DNA of 64,000 nucleotides from DATAGF01 sp963834875. Lineage in GTDB: Bacteria; Actinomycetota; Thermoleophilia; Miltoncostaeales; Miltoncostaeaceae. Positions 8,287-16,464 of the stretch are shown here, piece by piece. Location: contig CAWIDG010000017.1 of assembly GCA_963834875.1 (NCBI GenBank), forward strand, positions 1 to 64,000, given 5' to 3'. The stretch's first letter is position 1. The number at the start of each line of letters is the position of its first letter. The notes under the pieces were generated by a model. The model was not told the origin of the DNA. It worked only from the letters and a program-made list of their open reading frames with translations, and ran no database searches. A program made the translations under genes and the position numbers.

Positions 8287-9236
8287 GCGAGTTCCTGACC
8301 ACCGATTTCCTCACCGCGCTGATCGCCGGGGGGATCCTGGCCGGCGTGCCGCTGATGTTCGCGGCGCTCGGCGAGATGGTCTCCGAGCGTGCGGGAGTCC
8401 TCAACATCGGCCTCGAGGGGATGATGCTCGTGGGCGCCTACGTCGGCTTCGTGGCGGCGTACCACAGCGGCTCCACCACGCTCGGGTTCCTCGCCGGCGC
8501 CGGGGGCGGCGCCGCGGTCAGCGCCATCATGGTCGTGCTGTGCGTGTGGTTCGGGCTCGACCAGATCGTCATCGGCATCGCCATCACGCTGGCCGGCGAG
8601 GGCGCCACCGCGCTGATATTCGACTCGCAGTTCGCCGAGAGCCGACCGACGCTCGGTGAGACCGGACGCGCGTCGATACCGCTGCTCTCGGACATCCCGG
8701 TGGTCGGGGGAAACGACTCGAGCGACGGGAGCGTCTTCAGTCAGCCCGCCATCGTGTACATCGGCCTGATCTTGATCGTGGTGGTGGCCTGGATGATGCG
8801 GCGCACCCACCTGGGGCTCAACGTCCGGGCCGCCGGCGACAAGCCGGCCGCGCTCGACGCCGCCGGGGTGAGCGTGCGGGCGACGCGCAGCTGGGCGGTG
8901 CTGTTCGCGGGCGCCATGGCGGGCGTGGGCGGCGCCTTCCTGTCGGTCGCCGCCGCGGGGCTCTTCGAGGACTTCATCACCGGGGGGCGCGGGTTCATCG
9001 CGATCGTCCTGGCGATGCTCGCGCGCGGGAAGGCGATGTGGGTGCTGATCGGCTCCTTCATCTTCGGCATCTCGCTGTCGCTTTCGGACGCGCTTCAGAT
9101 CGCCGGCGTGGACATCTCGACGGACGTCGTCTTCATGCTGCCGTTCGTCGCCGTGATCGTCGTGCTCGTGATCTTCGGCCGCCGGTCCTACCTGCCGCCG
9201 GCGCTCGGGCTGCCCTACATGCGAGGGGCCCGCTAG
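8283..9236 (+). CDS. ABC transporter permease (BMP/nucleoside-type), second subunit
   Basis: A 317-residue membrane protein of the same permease family, with about eight to nine hydrophobic segments. The motif SERAGVLNIGLEGMMLVGA near residue 36 is the family signature and matches the corresponding motif of the first permease. It completes a set of binding protein, double ATPase and two permeases, the usual composition of BMP-type importers. ATG start with ATGA overlap; the TAG stop shares one base with the GTG of the following CoxG-like gene, so transporter and enzymes are in one transcript. Confidence 0.9.
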   Translation: MSEFLTTDFLTALIAGGILAGVPLMFAALGEMVSERAGVLNIGLEGMMLVGAYVGFVAAYHSGSTTLGFLAGAGGGAAVSAIMVVLCVWFGLDQIVIGIAITLAGEGATALIFDSQFAESRPTLGETGRASIPLLSDIPVVGGNDSSDGSVFSQPAIVYIGLILIVVVAWMMRRTHLGLNVRAAGDKPAALDAAGVSVRATRSWAVLFAGAMAGVGGAFLSVAAAGLFEDFITGGRGFIAIVLAMLARGKAMWVLIGSFIFGISLSLSDALQIAGVDISTDVVFMLPFVAVIVVLVIFGRRSYLPPALGLPYMRGAR

Positions 9237-9850
9237 TGCGCATCGAGACCGGCTTCGACATCTCCCGCCCCCCGGCCGACACCTACGCGCTCCTGCTCGA
9301 CCTCGAGCGGGTGATGCCGTGCTTCCCCGGCGCGGAGCTGCTGGCCCGACGGCCCGACGGCGCGCGCGACCTGCGGGTCACCGTGCGCCTGGGACCGATG
9401 CGGCTCTCCTACGAGGGCGACGTCCGCATCGCGGAGCGCGACGACCCGGCCCGCCGCGCCGTCCTGGCCGGGAACGCGCGGGAAACCCGCGGCGCGGGGT
9501 CGGCGAACGCGCGCATCGCCATGCGCGTCGAGGAGAACGAGCGAGGCGCCCGAGTCGTCGCCGAGGCGGACGTGGACCTCACCGGCCGCGCCGCCCAGAT
9601 GGGGCGCGGGATCGTCGAGGACGTCGCGACCCGGCTGGTGGGCGAGATGGCCGCCTGCCTCGAGGCGGGTCTCGCCGCCGACGTCCCGGCGGGAGGCGGC
9701 CCGCCCGCGCCGCTCGAGGGCGGCCGCCTGATGCTCGGCGCCGCGCGCGACCGGGCCGGCGATCCGCGGACGCTCGCTGCCCTGGCGGCCGCGCTGACGC
9801 TGCTTGTGCTGCTCTTCATGGGAATCCGCCGGGGGAGGCGCGATGCGTGA
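9236..9850 (+). CDS. CoxG-like SRPBCC protein with C-terminal membrane anchor
   Basis: A 204-residue protein of the carbon monoxide dehydrogenase subunit G (CoxG) family. Residues 1-150 form an SRPBCC/START-like fold with the typical opening DISRPPADTYALLLDLERV and CFPGAELL. A Gly/Pro linker is followed by one hydrophobic helix (about residues 180-198) and a basic tail (RRGRRDA), so it is probably tail-anchored to the inner membrane. CoxG proteins help recruit or mature Mo-hydroxylases at the membrane. Its presence supports a working hydroxylase encoded by the flanking small and medium subunit genes. GTG start in TAGTG overlap with the permease stop. Confidence 0.85.
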   Translation: MRIETGFDISRPPADTYALLLDLERVMPCFPGAELLARRPDGARDLRVTVRLGPMRLSYEGDVRIAERDDPARRAVLAGNARETRGAGSANARIAMRVEENERGARVVAEADVDLTGRAAQMGRGIVEDVATRLVGEMAACLEAGLAADVPAGGGPPAPLEGGRLMLGAARDRAGDPRTLAALAAALTLLVLLFMGIRRGRRDA

Positions 9851-11009
9851 ACCGAGCTACACCCTGACGGCCGGCCCGACCGGCGGCTGGCCGAGCGTGG
9901 AGGCGGCGATGGGCGCGCCGCTCGTCTACGACTACGACCCGGTCTTCCTCGAGCGGTTCGCGCGGACCGAGCGGAAGGTCGCGGAGCTCTTCCGCACGGC
10001 CGGCGACGTGGTGCTGATGCAGGGCGAGGCCGTGCTCGGCCTGGAGGCCGCCGCGCGCGCGCTCGTCCGTCCCGGGATGACCGCGCTCAACCTCGTGTCC
10101 GGCGTGTACGCGAAATGGTTCGGCGTCTGGCTCGCGGAATACGGCGCGAACCTCGTCGAGGTCGAGGTTCCCTACGACGAGGCCATCCCGGTGGAGGCCG
10201 TGGCGCGCGCGCTCGAGGACCACCCCGAGACCGCCCTGGTCGCGGTCGTCCACTCCGAGACCCCGTCAGGAGTCCTCAACCCCCTGCGCGAGATCGCCGA
10301 GGTCGTGCGGGGTCACGGCGCCCTGATGCTGGCCGACGTCGTGTCCTCCCTCGCGGGCGAGGAGCTCGACGTCGACGGGTGGGGGCTCGACCTCTGCGTC
10401 GCAGGGCCCCAGAAGTGCCTCGCGGGACCACCGGGGATGTCCTTGGTCGCGATCAGCGAGCGGGCATGGGACGCCATCCGCGACAACCCCGCCGCTCCGC
10501 GGGGCTCCTTCCTGTCCCTGCTCGATTGGAAGGACCGCTGGATCGATGGCGGCCGCACGGCCTTTCCGTACACCCCCTCGGTCGTCGACGTGGCCGGAGT
10601 CGAGGCCGCCTGTGACGTCGTGATCGACATGGGTCTCCAGGCCTCGATCGACATGCACCGCCGCGCGGCTCGCGCCACCCGGGCCGGCGTCGAGGCCATG
10701 GGCCTGCGGCTCTGGGCCAGGGACGCCTCCTACGCCGCGTCCTGCGTCACCGCCGTCGCGGCGCCTGACGGCGTGGACGTGATCGCGGCGTTGGCGCACA
10801 TCCGAGAGCGATACGGCGTCATGCTCTCGCCCGGCTACGGGGAGCTCAAGGAACGGCTCTTCCGGCTCGGTCACATGGGGCCGGCGGCCGCGTCGCTGAC
10901 GCCGGTGCTGGCGCTCGCGGCCCTCGGTCGCGGCCTGGCGGACCTCGGATTGGAGGTCACCATCGGCGAGGGGGTCGACGCCGCGCTGCGAGAGCTCGCC
11001 AACGCGTGA
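9843..11009 (+). CDS. PLP-dependent class V aminotransferase (alanine-glyoxylate / PucG-like)
   Basis: A 388-residue fold-type I PLP enzyme. The N-terminal YTLTAGPTGGWPSVEAAM segment, HSETPSGVLNPLREI near residue 139, the cofactor aspartate in MLADVVSS and the Schiff-base lysine in AGPQKCLAGPPGMS near residue 190 fit the alanine-glyoxylate aminotransferase family. That family includes ureidoglycine-glyoxylate aminotransferase of purine breakdown. Together with a nucleoside-type importer and Mo-hydroxylase subunits this hints at purine-like catabolism, but no uricase, allantoinase or allantoicase is present, so that remains a guess. The ATG lies within the end of the CoxG-like gene (8 nt overlap). 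Confidence 0.85.
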   Translation: MREPSYTLTAGPTGGWPSVEAAMGAPLVYDYDPVFLERFARTERKVAELFRTAGDVVLMQGEAVLGLEAAARALVRPGMTALNLVSGVYAKWFGVWLAEYGANLVEVEVPYDEAIPVEAVARALEDHPETALVAVVHSETPSGVLNPLREIAEVVRGHGALMLADVVSSLAGEELDVDGWGLDLCVAGPQKCLAGPPGMSLVAISERAWDAIRDNPAAPRGSFLSLLDWKDRWIDGGRTAFPYTPSVVDVAGVEAACDVVIDMGLQASIDMHRRAARATRAGVEAMGLRLWARDASYAASCVTAVAAPDGVDVIAALAHIRERYGVMLSPGYGELKERLFRLGHMGPAAASLTPVLALAALGRGLADLGLEVTIGEGVDAALRELANA

Positions 11010-11866
11010 CGCTTCCCCGGTTCGCGGTCCACCGGCCGGCGACGCTGGCCGAGGCGGGCGAGCTGATGAACCGCCTCGGCGACGACGCGGTCGTGTACGC
11101 GGGTGGCACCGAGCTGCTCCTCGTGATGAAGCTCGGCTTCGCGGACTACCGGCACCTGGTGGACGTCAAGGGCATCGCGGAGCTCTCGCGCCTGGAGATC
11201 GACGAGGACGACCTGCTCATCGGGGGCGGCGTGACGCACCGGACGATCGAGCGCTCGCCGGTCGTGCGCGAGGGGTGGCCCGCGCTCGCCGAGATGACCG
11301 CCCGGGTGGCGAACGTTCGCGTTCGCGGCGCAGGCACCCTCGGCGGAAACCTCGCGTTCGCAGACCCCCACTCGGACCCTTCGACGTTCCTGCTCGCGGC
11401 GGGCGCCGCTGTGGAAGCCTGGTCCCCCTCCGGTACGCGGACGCTGGCGATGGAGGACTTCGTGCTGAGCGCGTACCAGACGGCGCTCGCCCCGGGCGAG
11501 CTGATCGCCGCGGTCCGAGTGCCGCCGCTGGCGGCCGGCTCGGGTGTCGCGCACCTCAAGATCGCCTTCCACGAGCGCCCCGCCGCCACGGTCACCTGCA
11601 TCGTCCGCCTCGCCGACGGCGTCGTCGATCGCGCCCGGGTGGCGGTCGGCAGCGTCGGACTCGCTCCCGCGCGGCTCGCGGCCGTCGAAGAGGCCCTGGT
11701 GGCCGGCGCGCCGGCCGACGAGCTCGAGCGGCTGGCACGGGAGGGCTGCGAGCCCGTCGAGGACGCCAACGGCTCCGTCGAGTACAAGCGTCACCTCGCG
11801 GGGGTGTTGGTGCGCCGAGCCGCCGACCGAGCGCTGTCGCGCGCGGGCTCCTCCGCCGGCGGGTGA
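11006..11866 (+). CDS. FAD-binding subunit of a molybdenum hydroxylase (CoxM/XDH medium subunit type)
   Basis: A 286-residue FAD subunit that takes electrons from the 2Fe-2S subunit. FAD-binding motifs are clear: VVYAGGTELLLVMKLG near residue 31 and GAGTLGGNLAFADPHSDP near residue 110, followed by the CO dehydrogenase flavoprotein C-terminal domain. GTG start overlapping the aminotransferase stop; the stop overlaps the GMC start (GTGA). The partner small subunit is on the opposite arm at 1-408, an unusual split of a complex that is normally one S-M-L operon. Confidence 0.9.
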   Translation: MTLPRFAVHRPATLAEAGELMNRLGDDAVVYAGGTELLLVMKLGFADYRHLVDVKGIAELSRLEIDEDDLLIGGGVTHRTIERSPVVREGWPALAEMTARVANVRVRGAGTLGGNLAFADPHSDPSTFLLAAGAAVEAWSPSGTRTLAMEDFVLSAYQTALAPGELIAAVRVPPLAAGSGVAHLKIAFHERPAATVTCIVRLADGVVDRARVAVGSVGLAPARLAAVEEALVAGAPADELERLAREGCEPVEDANGSVEYKRHLAGVLVRRAADRALSRAGSSAGG

Positions 11867-13375
11867 GGCCGGGCGCCGACGTCCTGATCGTCGGCGGCGG
11901 GTCGGCGGGCTGCGTCCTCGCGGCGCGGCTCACCGAGGACCCGCGGAGGCGGGTCTGCCTGGTCGAGGCGGGAGGCCCCCCCGGCGACCCCCGGCTCGCC
12001 GACCCGCTTCAATGGCCGTACCTGGAGGGCGGGCCCTTCGACTGGGCCTATCGGACGACGCCGCAGCCGGGGACCGCGGGACGGGTCCACGGCTGGCCGA
12101 GGGGCCGCGTCCTGGGCGGCTCCAGCCAGCTCCACGCCATGACCCACGTCCGGGGTCATCCGTCCGACTTCGACGCCTGGGCGGAGGTCGCCGGCCCGGA
12201 GTGGAGCCACCGCGCGCTGCTGCCCGACTTCCTGCGCTCCGAGTCGTTCTCGGGCGGCGCGTCGGAGCATCACGGCGACGCCGGGCCCATGACCGTCTGG
12301 CTCCCGGACCGGCTGCACCCCGTGGCAGAGGCGTTCATGCGGGCGGCCGAGGAGGCCGGGTACCCGCCCTCGGGCGACCACAACGGCCCGCGGATGGAGG
12401 GGCCGGCGCCCAACAGCCTGACGATCCGCAACGGGCGGCGCGTGAGCGCCGCCGACGCCTACCTCGACCCGGCGCGGGGACGCCCGAACCTCAGCGTGGT
12501 CACCGACGCCCTCGTTGAGCGCGTGGTCCTCGAGAAGGGCCGGGCGACCGGCGTCGAGGCGCGGGTCGGCGGCGAGCGGCGGACGCTCCACGCCGGGACG
12601 GTCGTGCTCGCCGCGGGCACCGTCTCGTCGCCCCTGATCCTGATGCGCTCGGGGATCGGGCCGCCGGACGAGCTGTCGCGCCACGGCATCGCGTGCCGCG
12701 TCGAGGCGCCGGCGGCGGGCGGGAACCTGCACGATCACCTGCTCGCCGCCGGCAACGTCTACCGGGCGCGCCGCCCGGTGCCGCCGTCGCGCCTGCAGCA
12801 CTCGGAGTCGCTGCTCTACGTCGGCGGCGCCGGCGGCGGAGCGCCGGACATCGTCACGGCCTGCGTGCTCCTCCCCGCGGTCAGCGAGTGCTTCGAGGCG
12901 CCCGAGGTCGGCACCTGTTTCACGTTGATGTTCGGGGTCTGCCACCCCGAGAGCCGCGGGCGCGTCACGCTCGGGGGCCCCGCGGTTGAACGACCCTCCC
13001 GGGATCGATCCGGCCTACCTCACGGCGCCGGAGGACCGCGAGCGCTTCCGGGCGGCGCTGCGCCTGGCGCGCCGGGTCGGCGGCGGCGCGGCGCTCGATG
13101 AGTGGCGCGACGCGGAGATCCTGCCCGGGCCCGCGGTGCAGGACGACGAATCCGTCAACCGCTTCGTCGCGCGGGCCTCCGTCACGCACCACCACCCCGT
13201 GGGAACCTGCGCGATGGGCCGGGATCCGGGCACCTCCGTCGTCGATGGCGGCCTCAGGGTTCACGGCGTCGGCGGCCTGATGGTCGCGGACGCGTCCGTG
13301 ATCCCCACGATCACGACCGGGCCCGTGCACGCCGCCGTTCTGGCGATTTCCGAGCGGGCGGCGCGACTGATCTGA
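11863..13375 (+). CDS. GMC-family FAD oxidoreductase (frame broken near 12989)
   Basis: Glucose-methanol-choline-type flavoenzyme, about 503 residues after correction, oxidising an alcohol group. The dinucleotide fold is at the N-terminus (VLIVGGGSAGCVLAARL), the GMC signature 1 region at GWPRGRVLGGSSQLHAMTHV, signature 2 around AAGTVSSPLILMRSGIGP, and the C-terminal active-site His at HHHPVGTCAMG. The frame changes at GTTGAAC (12985-12991). Reading GTTGAC restores a family-like PAVDDPPGIDPAYL stretch and joins the two parts. The most likely cause is an extra base in the sequence. It is the last gene of the right arm and probably acts on a pathway intermediate. Confidence 0.85.
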
Positions 13376-13418
13376 GGCCCTCCCCCGCGGCGCCGCGCGG
13401 CAGGGTTCGACGGCGAGG

Positions 13419-13523
13419 AACAACGCCGGCCCGTCCCCCATCGCCGCCCACGTCGCCAATCACACCGAGGGAACGGTTTCAGCCATGTTGCCCGATGAGC
13501 TGACCGACGACCTGCGCGACTGA
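13419..13523 (+). pseudogene. Possible C-terminal remnant of a tyrosine recombinase
   Basis: An open frame ending at TGA 13521-13523 reads IAAHVANHTEGTVSAM and then MLPDELTDDLRD. The NHTEGTVSA stretch resembles the NH..GGVTA..Y region near the C-terminus of phage-type tyrosine recombinases, but the catalytic Tyr is not seen. It lies about 145 nt before a tRNA 3'-end fragment, the normal position of an integrase next to its attachment site. The similarity is short, so confidence is low. Confidence 0.2.
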
Positions 13524-13666
13524 TCGGGCGCAACAACTACGGCTGACCCGAGCACCGCCCCCGACGAGCCCCTGGCTCGATGCCGGATGCCCCCGGGTCA
13601 ACCAGGGGGTCAACCCGACCGGCACGATTTGACCGGAAACGTCTGCCCGGGTCGCATCTCTTGATC

Positions 13667-13704
13667 CCGAGGTCGCAGGTTCGATCCCTGCACGGCCAAT
13701 CGCC
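13667..13704 (+). repeat. tRNA 3'-half fragment (possible attachment-site remnant)
   Basis: The sequence contains a tRNA-like 3' part: an anticodon-loop-like CTCTTGA (CUU, as in tRNA-Lys), a variable region, a full T-arm GCAGG-TTCGATC-CCTGC and an acceptor-like end ACGGCCA. The 5' half and a pairing anticodon stem are missing, so it is not a functional tRNA. Such 3' copies are left when an element integrates into a tRNA gene. Confidence 0.5.
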
Positions 13705-13859
13705 GAGCGCGCCCGCTCCACCGTTTCCTTACCGAACCCTGGACGACCCCCGGAGCCTCCCTCACCCACCCCGGTGGTCCTCGCCCCTAGCGTGGTCATC
13801 GCCCTGACCCGAGTAGGTGACCACGGCGCCCTCGGCGCCATGACGAGGAGGAGAAGGCG

Positions 13860-14261
13860 ATGCGCAGAGGGATCACGGCCACGACGGGCGCCGCGCTGAC
13901 GGCGCTCGCCATCGCAGCCGGCGGCGTGCCGGCGGCGCTCGCGCAGGACGGGGACGACCGGGACGTCGAGCGGACGGCGCGGTGCTCGCTCAGGAGCACG
14001 GTCGAGCTCAAGCTCTCGCCGGAGGACGGCAGGGTCGAGCTCGAGGTGGAGGTTGACGAGAACCGGGTCGGCTCCCGCTGGAGCGTGGTCGCGAACCGCA
14101 ACGGCCGGCGGGTGATGAGCCGCAGCGCCGTGACCCGGGCCCCGAGCGGCTCGTTCGAGGTGCGCCGCGTCATCGCGCCGGGCAGCCCGCGAACCCGCGT
14201 GACCGCGGTCGCCAAGCGCGCCGCTACCGGCGAGGTCTGCCGCGTCACCGCGACGCTCTGA
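13860..14261 (+). CDS. Small secreted protein of unknown function
   Basis: A 133-residue protein with a Sec signal peptide (MRRGITATTGAALTALAIAA) and likely cleavage after ALA near residue 28. The mature part is rich in charged residues and beta-prone segments and has only two cysteines, near positions 41 and 128, that could form one disulfide. An excellent ribosome site (GAGGAGGAGAAGG) precedes the ATG. I do not recognise the family. It stands alone between the catabolic island and the convergent flavoprotein gene. Confidence 0.7.
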   Translation: MRRGITATTGAALTALAIAAGGVPAALAQDGDDRDVERTARCSLRSTVELKLSPEDGRVELEVEVDENRVGSRWSVVANRNGRRVMSRSAVTRAPSGSFEVRRVIAPGSPRTRVTAVAKRAATGEVCRVTATL

Positions 14262-14346
14262 CCGTCCGTCGCGAGTTGCGGCGGGCCCGACCTCGGTCAG
14301 GGTTCCGAGCCCCCGCGGGATCGCGGCCGAGGCCCCGACGAAGCCC

Positions 14347-16087
14347 TCAGCGAGCGCGTGACGGGTATCGCTCCTTGGCCGGTCGGCCATCCGGGTCGGC
14401 GGCTGCCGGCTGCCCATCGTCCGTCTGCCCGGGTTCGAAGAGGGCATGCACGAACTGGATCGCGATCGAGCCCTCTCCGACCGCCGAGGCCACGCGCTTG
14501 ACGGATCCATGCCGCACGTCGCCGACCGCGAAGACGCCCGGCATGCTCGTCTCGAGCAAGTACGGCAGACGATTGAGTCGCCAGCTGTGATCCTCCGGGA
14601 GATCCGCCCCCGTGAGCAGGAACGCGTGCGCGTCCCGTGCGACCTCCGCGGGGAGCCAGTCGGTGTGCGGGCGGGCTCCGATCAGGACGAAGAGGCCGTC
14701 GGCGGCAACCGTCTCGTGCTCGCCGGCCGCGCCCTCGCGGAGCACCAGGTACTCGAGCCGCCCCTCGCCCCCGCCGTCGACGACCGAGGTGCCCAGGCGG
14801 ACCTGCACGTTGGGCGTGGCCTCCACCTCCCGCACCAGGTAATGCGACATGCGGGCACGGAGCGACCGGGCGCGGACGACGAGCGTGACGCGGCGGGCGT
14901 AGCGGGCGAGGTGCAGGGCCGCCTGGCCGGCGGCATTCGCGCCCCCGACGATGAGGGCTTCCTTCCCGGCCATCGCGTGAGCCTCCGACCCCGGGCCGCC
15001 GTAGAAGACGCCGGCGCCGTCGAAGGCCTCGAGCGCGGGGACGTCCAGCCGGCGGTAGGTGGCGCCGGTGGCCAGGATCACGGCTCGGGCGCCGACGCGG
15101 CGGCCGTCCGAGAGGGTCACGACGAGGCGGTCACCGACCCGATCGAGACCCGTCGCCCTCTGCATGAAGACGAAGCTCGCCCCGAAGACCCAGGCCTGGT
15201 TGTAGGCCCGCTCCGCCAGCCGGCTGCCGCTGACGCCCCGCGGGAAGCCGAGGTAGTTGCGGATCATCGAGCTCGCGGTGGCCTGCCCGCCGATCCCGCC
15301 CGCGTCGATCACCAACGTGTCGAGGCCCTCGGAGGCTCCCGCGACCGCGGCCGACAGGCCCGCCGGCCCGGCACCGACGATCACGACGTCGAAGGCGTCC
15401 CGGCGGGGCTCGACCGAGGCGCCGACGGCCTCCGCCATCTCGGTGTCGCTCGGGTCGCCCAGGACCTTTCCGTCAGGCAAGAGGACGAGGGGCAGCTTCG
15501 TCTCGCCGCCCGCCCTGGCGATCAGCTCGCGCCCCTCGCTCGACTCGGCCAGGTAGAAGGCGTGCGGCATCACGCAACGCTCGAGCACGTCTCTCAGCTC
15601 GTAGGCCCGGCCCGACCAGGACTGGGCGACGAGGCGGGTGGTGTGAGGGGCGATGAGCCGCGCCCTGCTCCAGTCGAGCAGGAAGCTCGTGATGGACTGG
15701 TGAAACAGCTCGTCCGGCGAGGCTGCCGGCCTCAGGACGTAGTAGTCGATCCTGCCCAGGGCCATCGAGTCGAGGATCGCCTCCGCCGTCGGGCGATCGC
15801 CCCACGCCCGCCACGGCACCAGGAGGGCGCGCTTGGCGTGCGGGTGAAGCTGCCGCACCCGCACGAGCAGCTCGCTGCCGGTGGTCCCGGAGAGCCACTG
15901 GGCCGCGAGCACCAGGGCGACGTCGTCCCCGGCATCCGAGAGGCGGGTGAGCATCGCGAGCGCCTCGTCCGGTGAGCTCGTGCAGACCACGCTGTAGTCG
16001 CTCGCGTACCGCCCGCGCAACTCACGCTCGACCTCCGCCGAGGGCGGCGGGGTCGGCGTCGATGGCGAGCAGCAACGGGGCGGCCAT
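14347..16087 (-). CDS. Fused response regulator / thioredoxin-reductase-like flavoprotein (frame broken near 16038)
   Basis: About 579 residues after correction. Residues 1-125 resemble a receiver domain (LLLAIDADPAAL at the start, VALVLAAQW near residue 70), then a thioredoxin-like region (LPLVLLPDGKVLGDPSD). A FAD/NADPH oxidoreductase domain of about 320 residues follows: VVIVGAGPAGLSAAVAGASE, IGGQATASSMIRNYLGFP, ALIVGGANAAGQAALHLA, VFAVGDVRHGSVKRVASAVGEGS. The redox CxxC of classical thioredoxin reductase is replaced by ATASS, as in other members of this fused type. The true start is the ATG at 16087. An extra base at about 16034-16043 breaks the frame; removing one G gives AALAEVERELRGRYASDY. 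It probably reduces a redox partner under stress; the phospho-receiver role is uncertain. Confidence 0.8.
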
Positions 16088-16094
16088 TAACGGA

Positions 16095-16382
16095 TCACTG
16101 CGGCATCTCGGCCGCGACCTCGTAGAACTCGACCGAGGCGCGCTGTCCCGTGGCGGCGGCAGGGGGGGTCATCGCGTTGAGCGTCGCGTCGCCCGTGCGC
16201 ATGTCCTCCTCGGACTCGAAGAAGGAGATCCCGAGGCTCGTCCCGCTCGACCGGTCGAGCAACAGCATGAAGCGGGTGGCGGGCACTCCCTCGGGCGGCC
16301 CGGTCTCGCCCTTGATCTGATCGGCCATCTCCTGCATGCGGGCCGGGTCAGCCCCCTCGAACCTGGCGATGCGCGCGTACAC
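16095..16382 (-). CDS. Small dimeric alpha/beta-barrel-type protein
   Basis: A 95-residue protein (MYARIARFEGADPARMQEM...) with the length and hydrophobic pattern of antibiotic biosynthesis monooxygenase/stress-response barrel domains. These proteins form small dimeric ferredoxin-like barrels. It ends seven bases before the flavoprotein start and probably shares its transcript. No catalytic residue can be pointed to, so the function is unknown. Confidence 0.65.
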   Translation of the reverse strand: MYARIARFEGADPARMQEMADQIKGETGPPEGVPATRFMLLLDRSSGTSLGISFFESEEDMRTGDATLNAMTPPAAATGQRASVEFYEVAAEMPQ

Positions 16383-16464
16383 GTGGCCTCCCTCGAGTCG
16401 GAGCGCGGAGCATAGGCGAGGGTCGGCGACCGGGCGCGCAGGGCGCCCGGCCGCCGCTCGCCGG

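Larger units (their letters stand above)
13376..13859. other. 484-nt intergenic segment with decayed mobile-element remnants
   Basis: No intact gene is visible. The segment holds a possible integrase tail (about 13419-13523) and a tRNA 3'-end copy (13667-13704). It separates the catabolic island from the following genes and may mark an old integration site. Confidence 0.5.
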
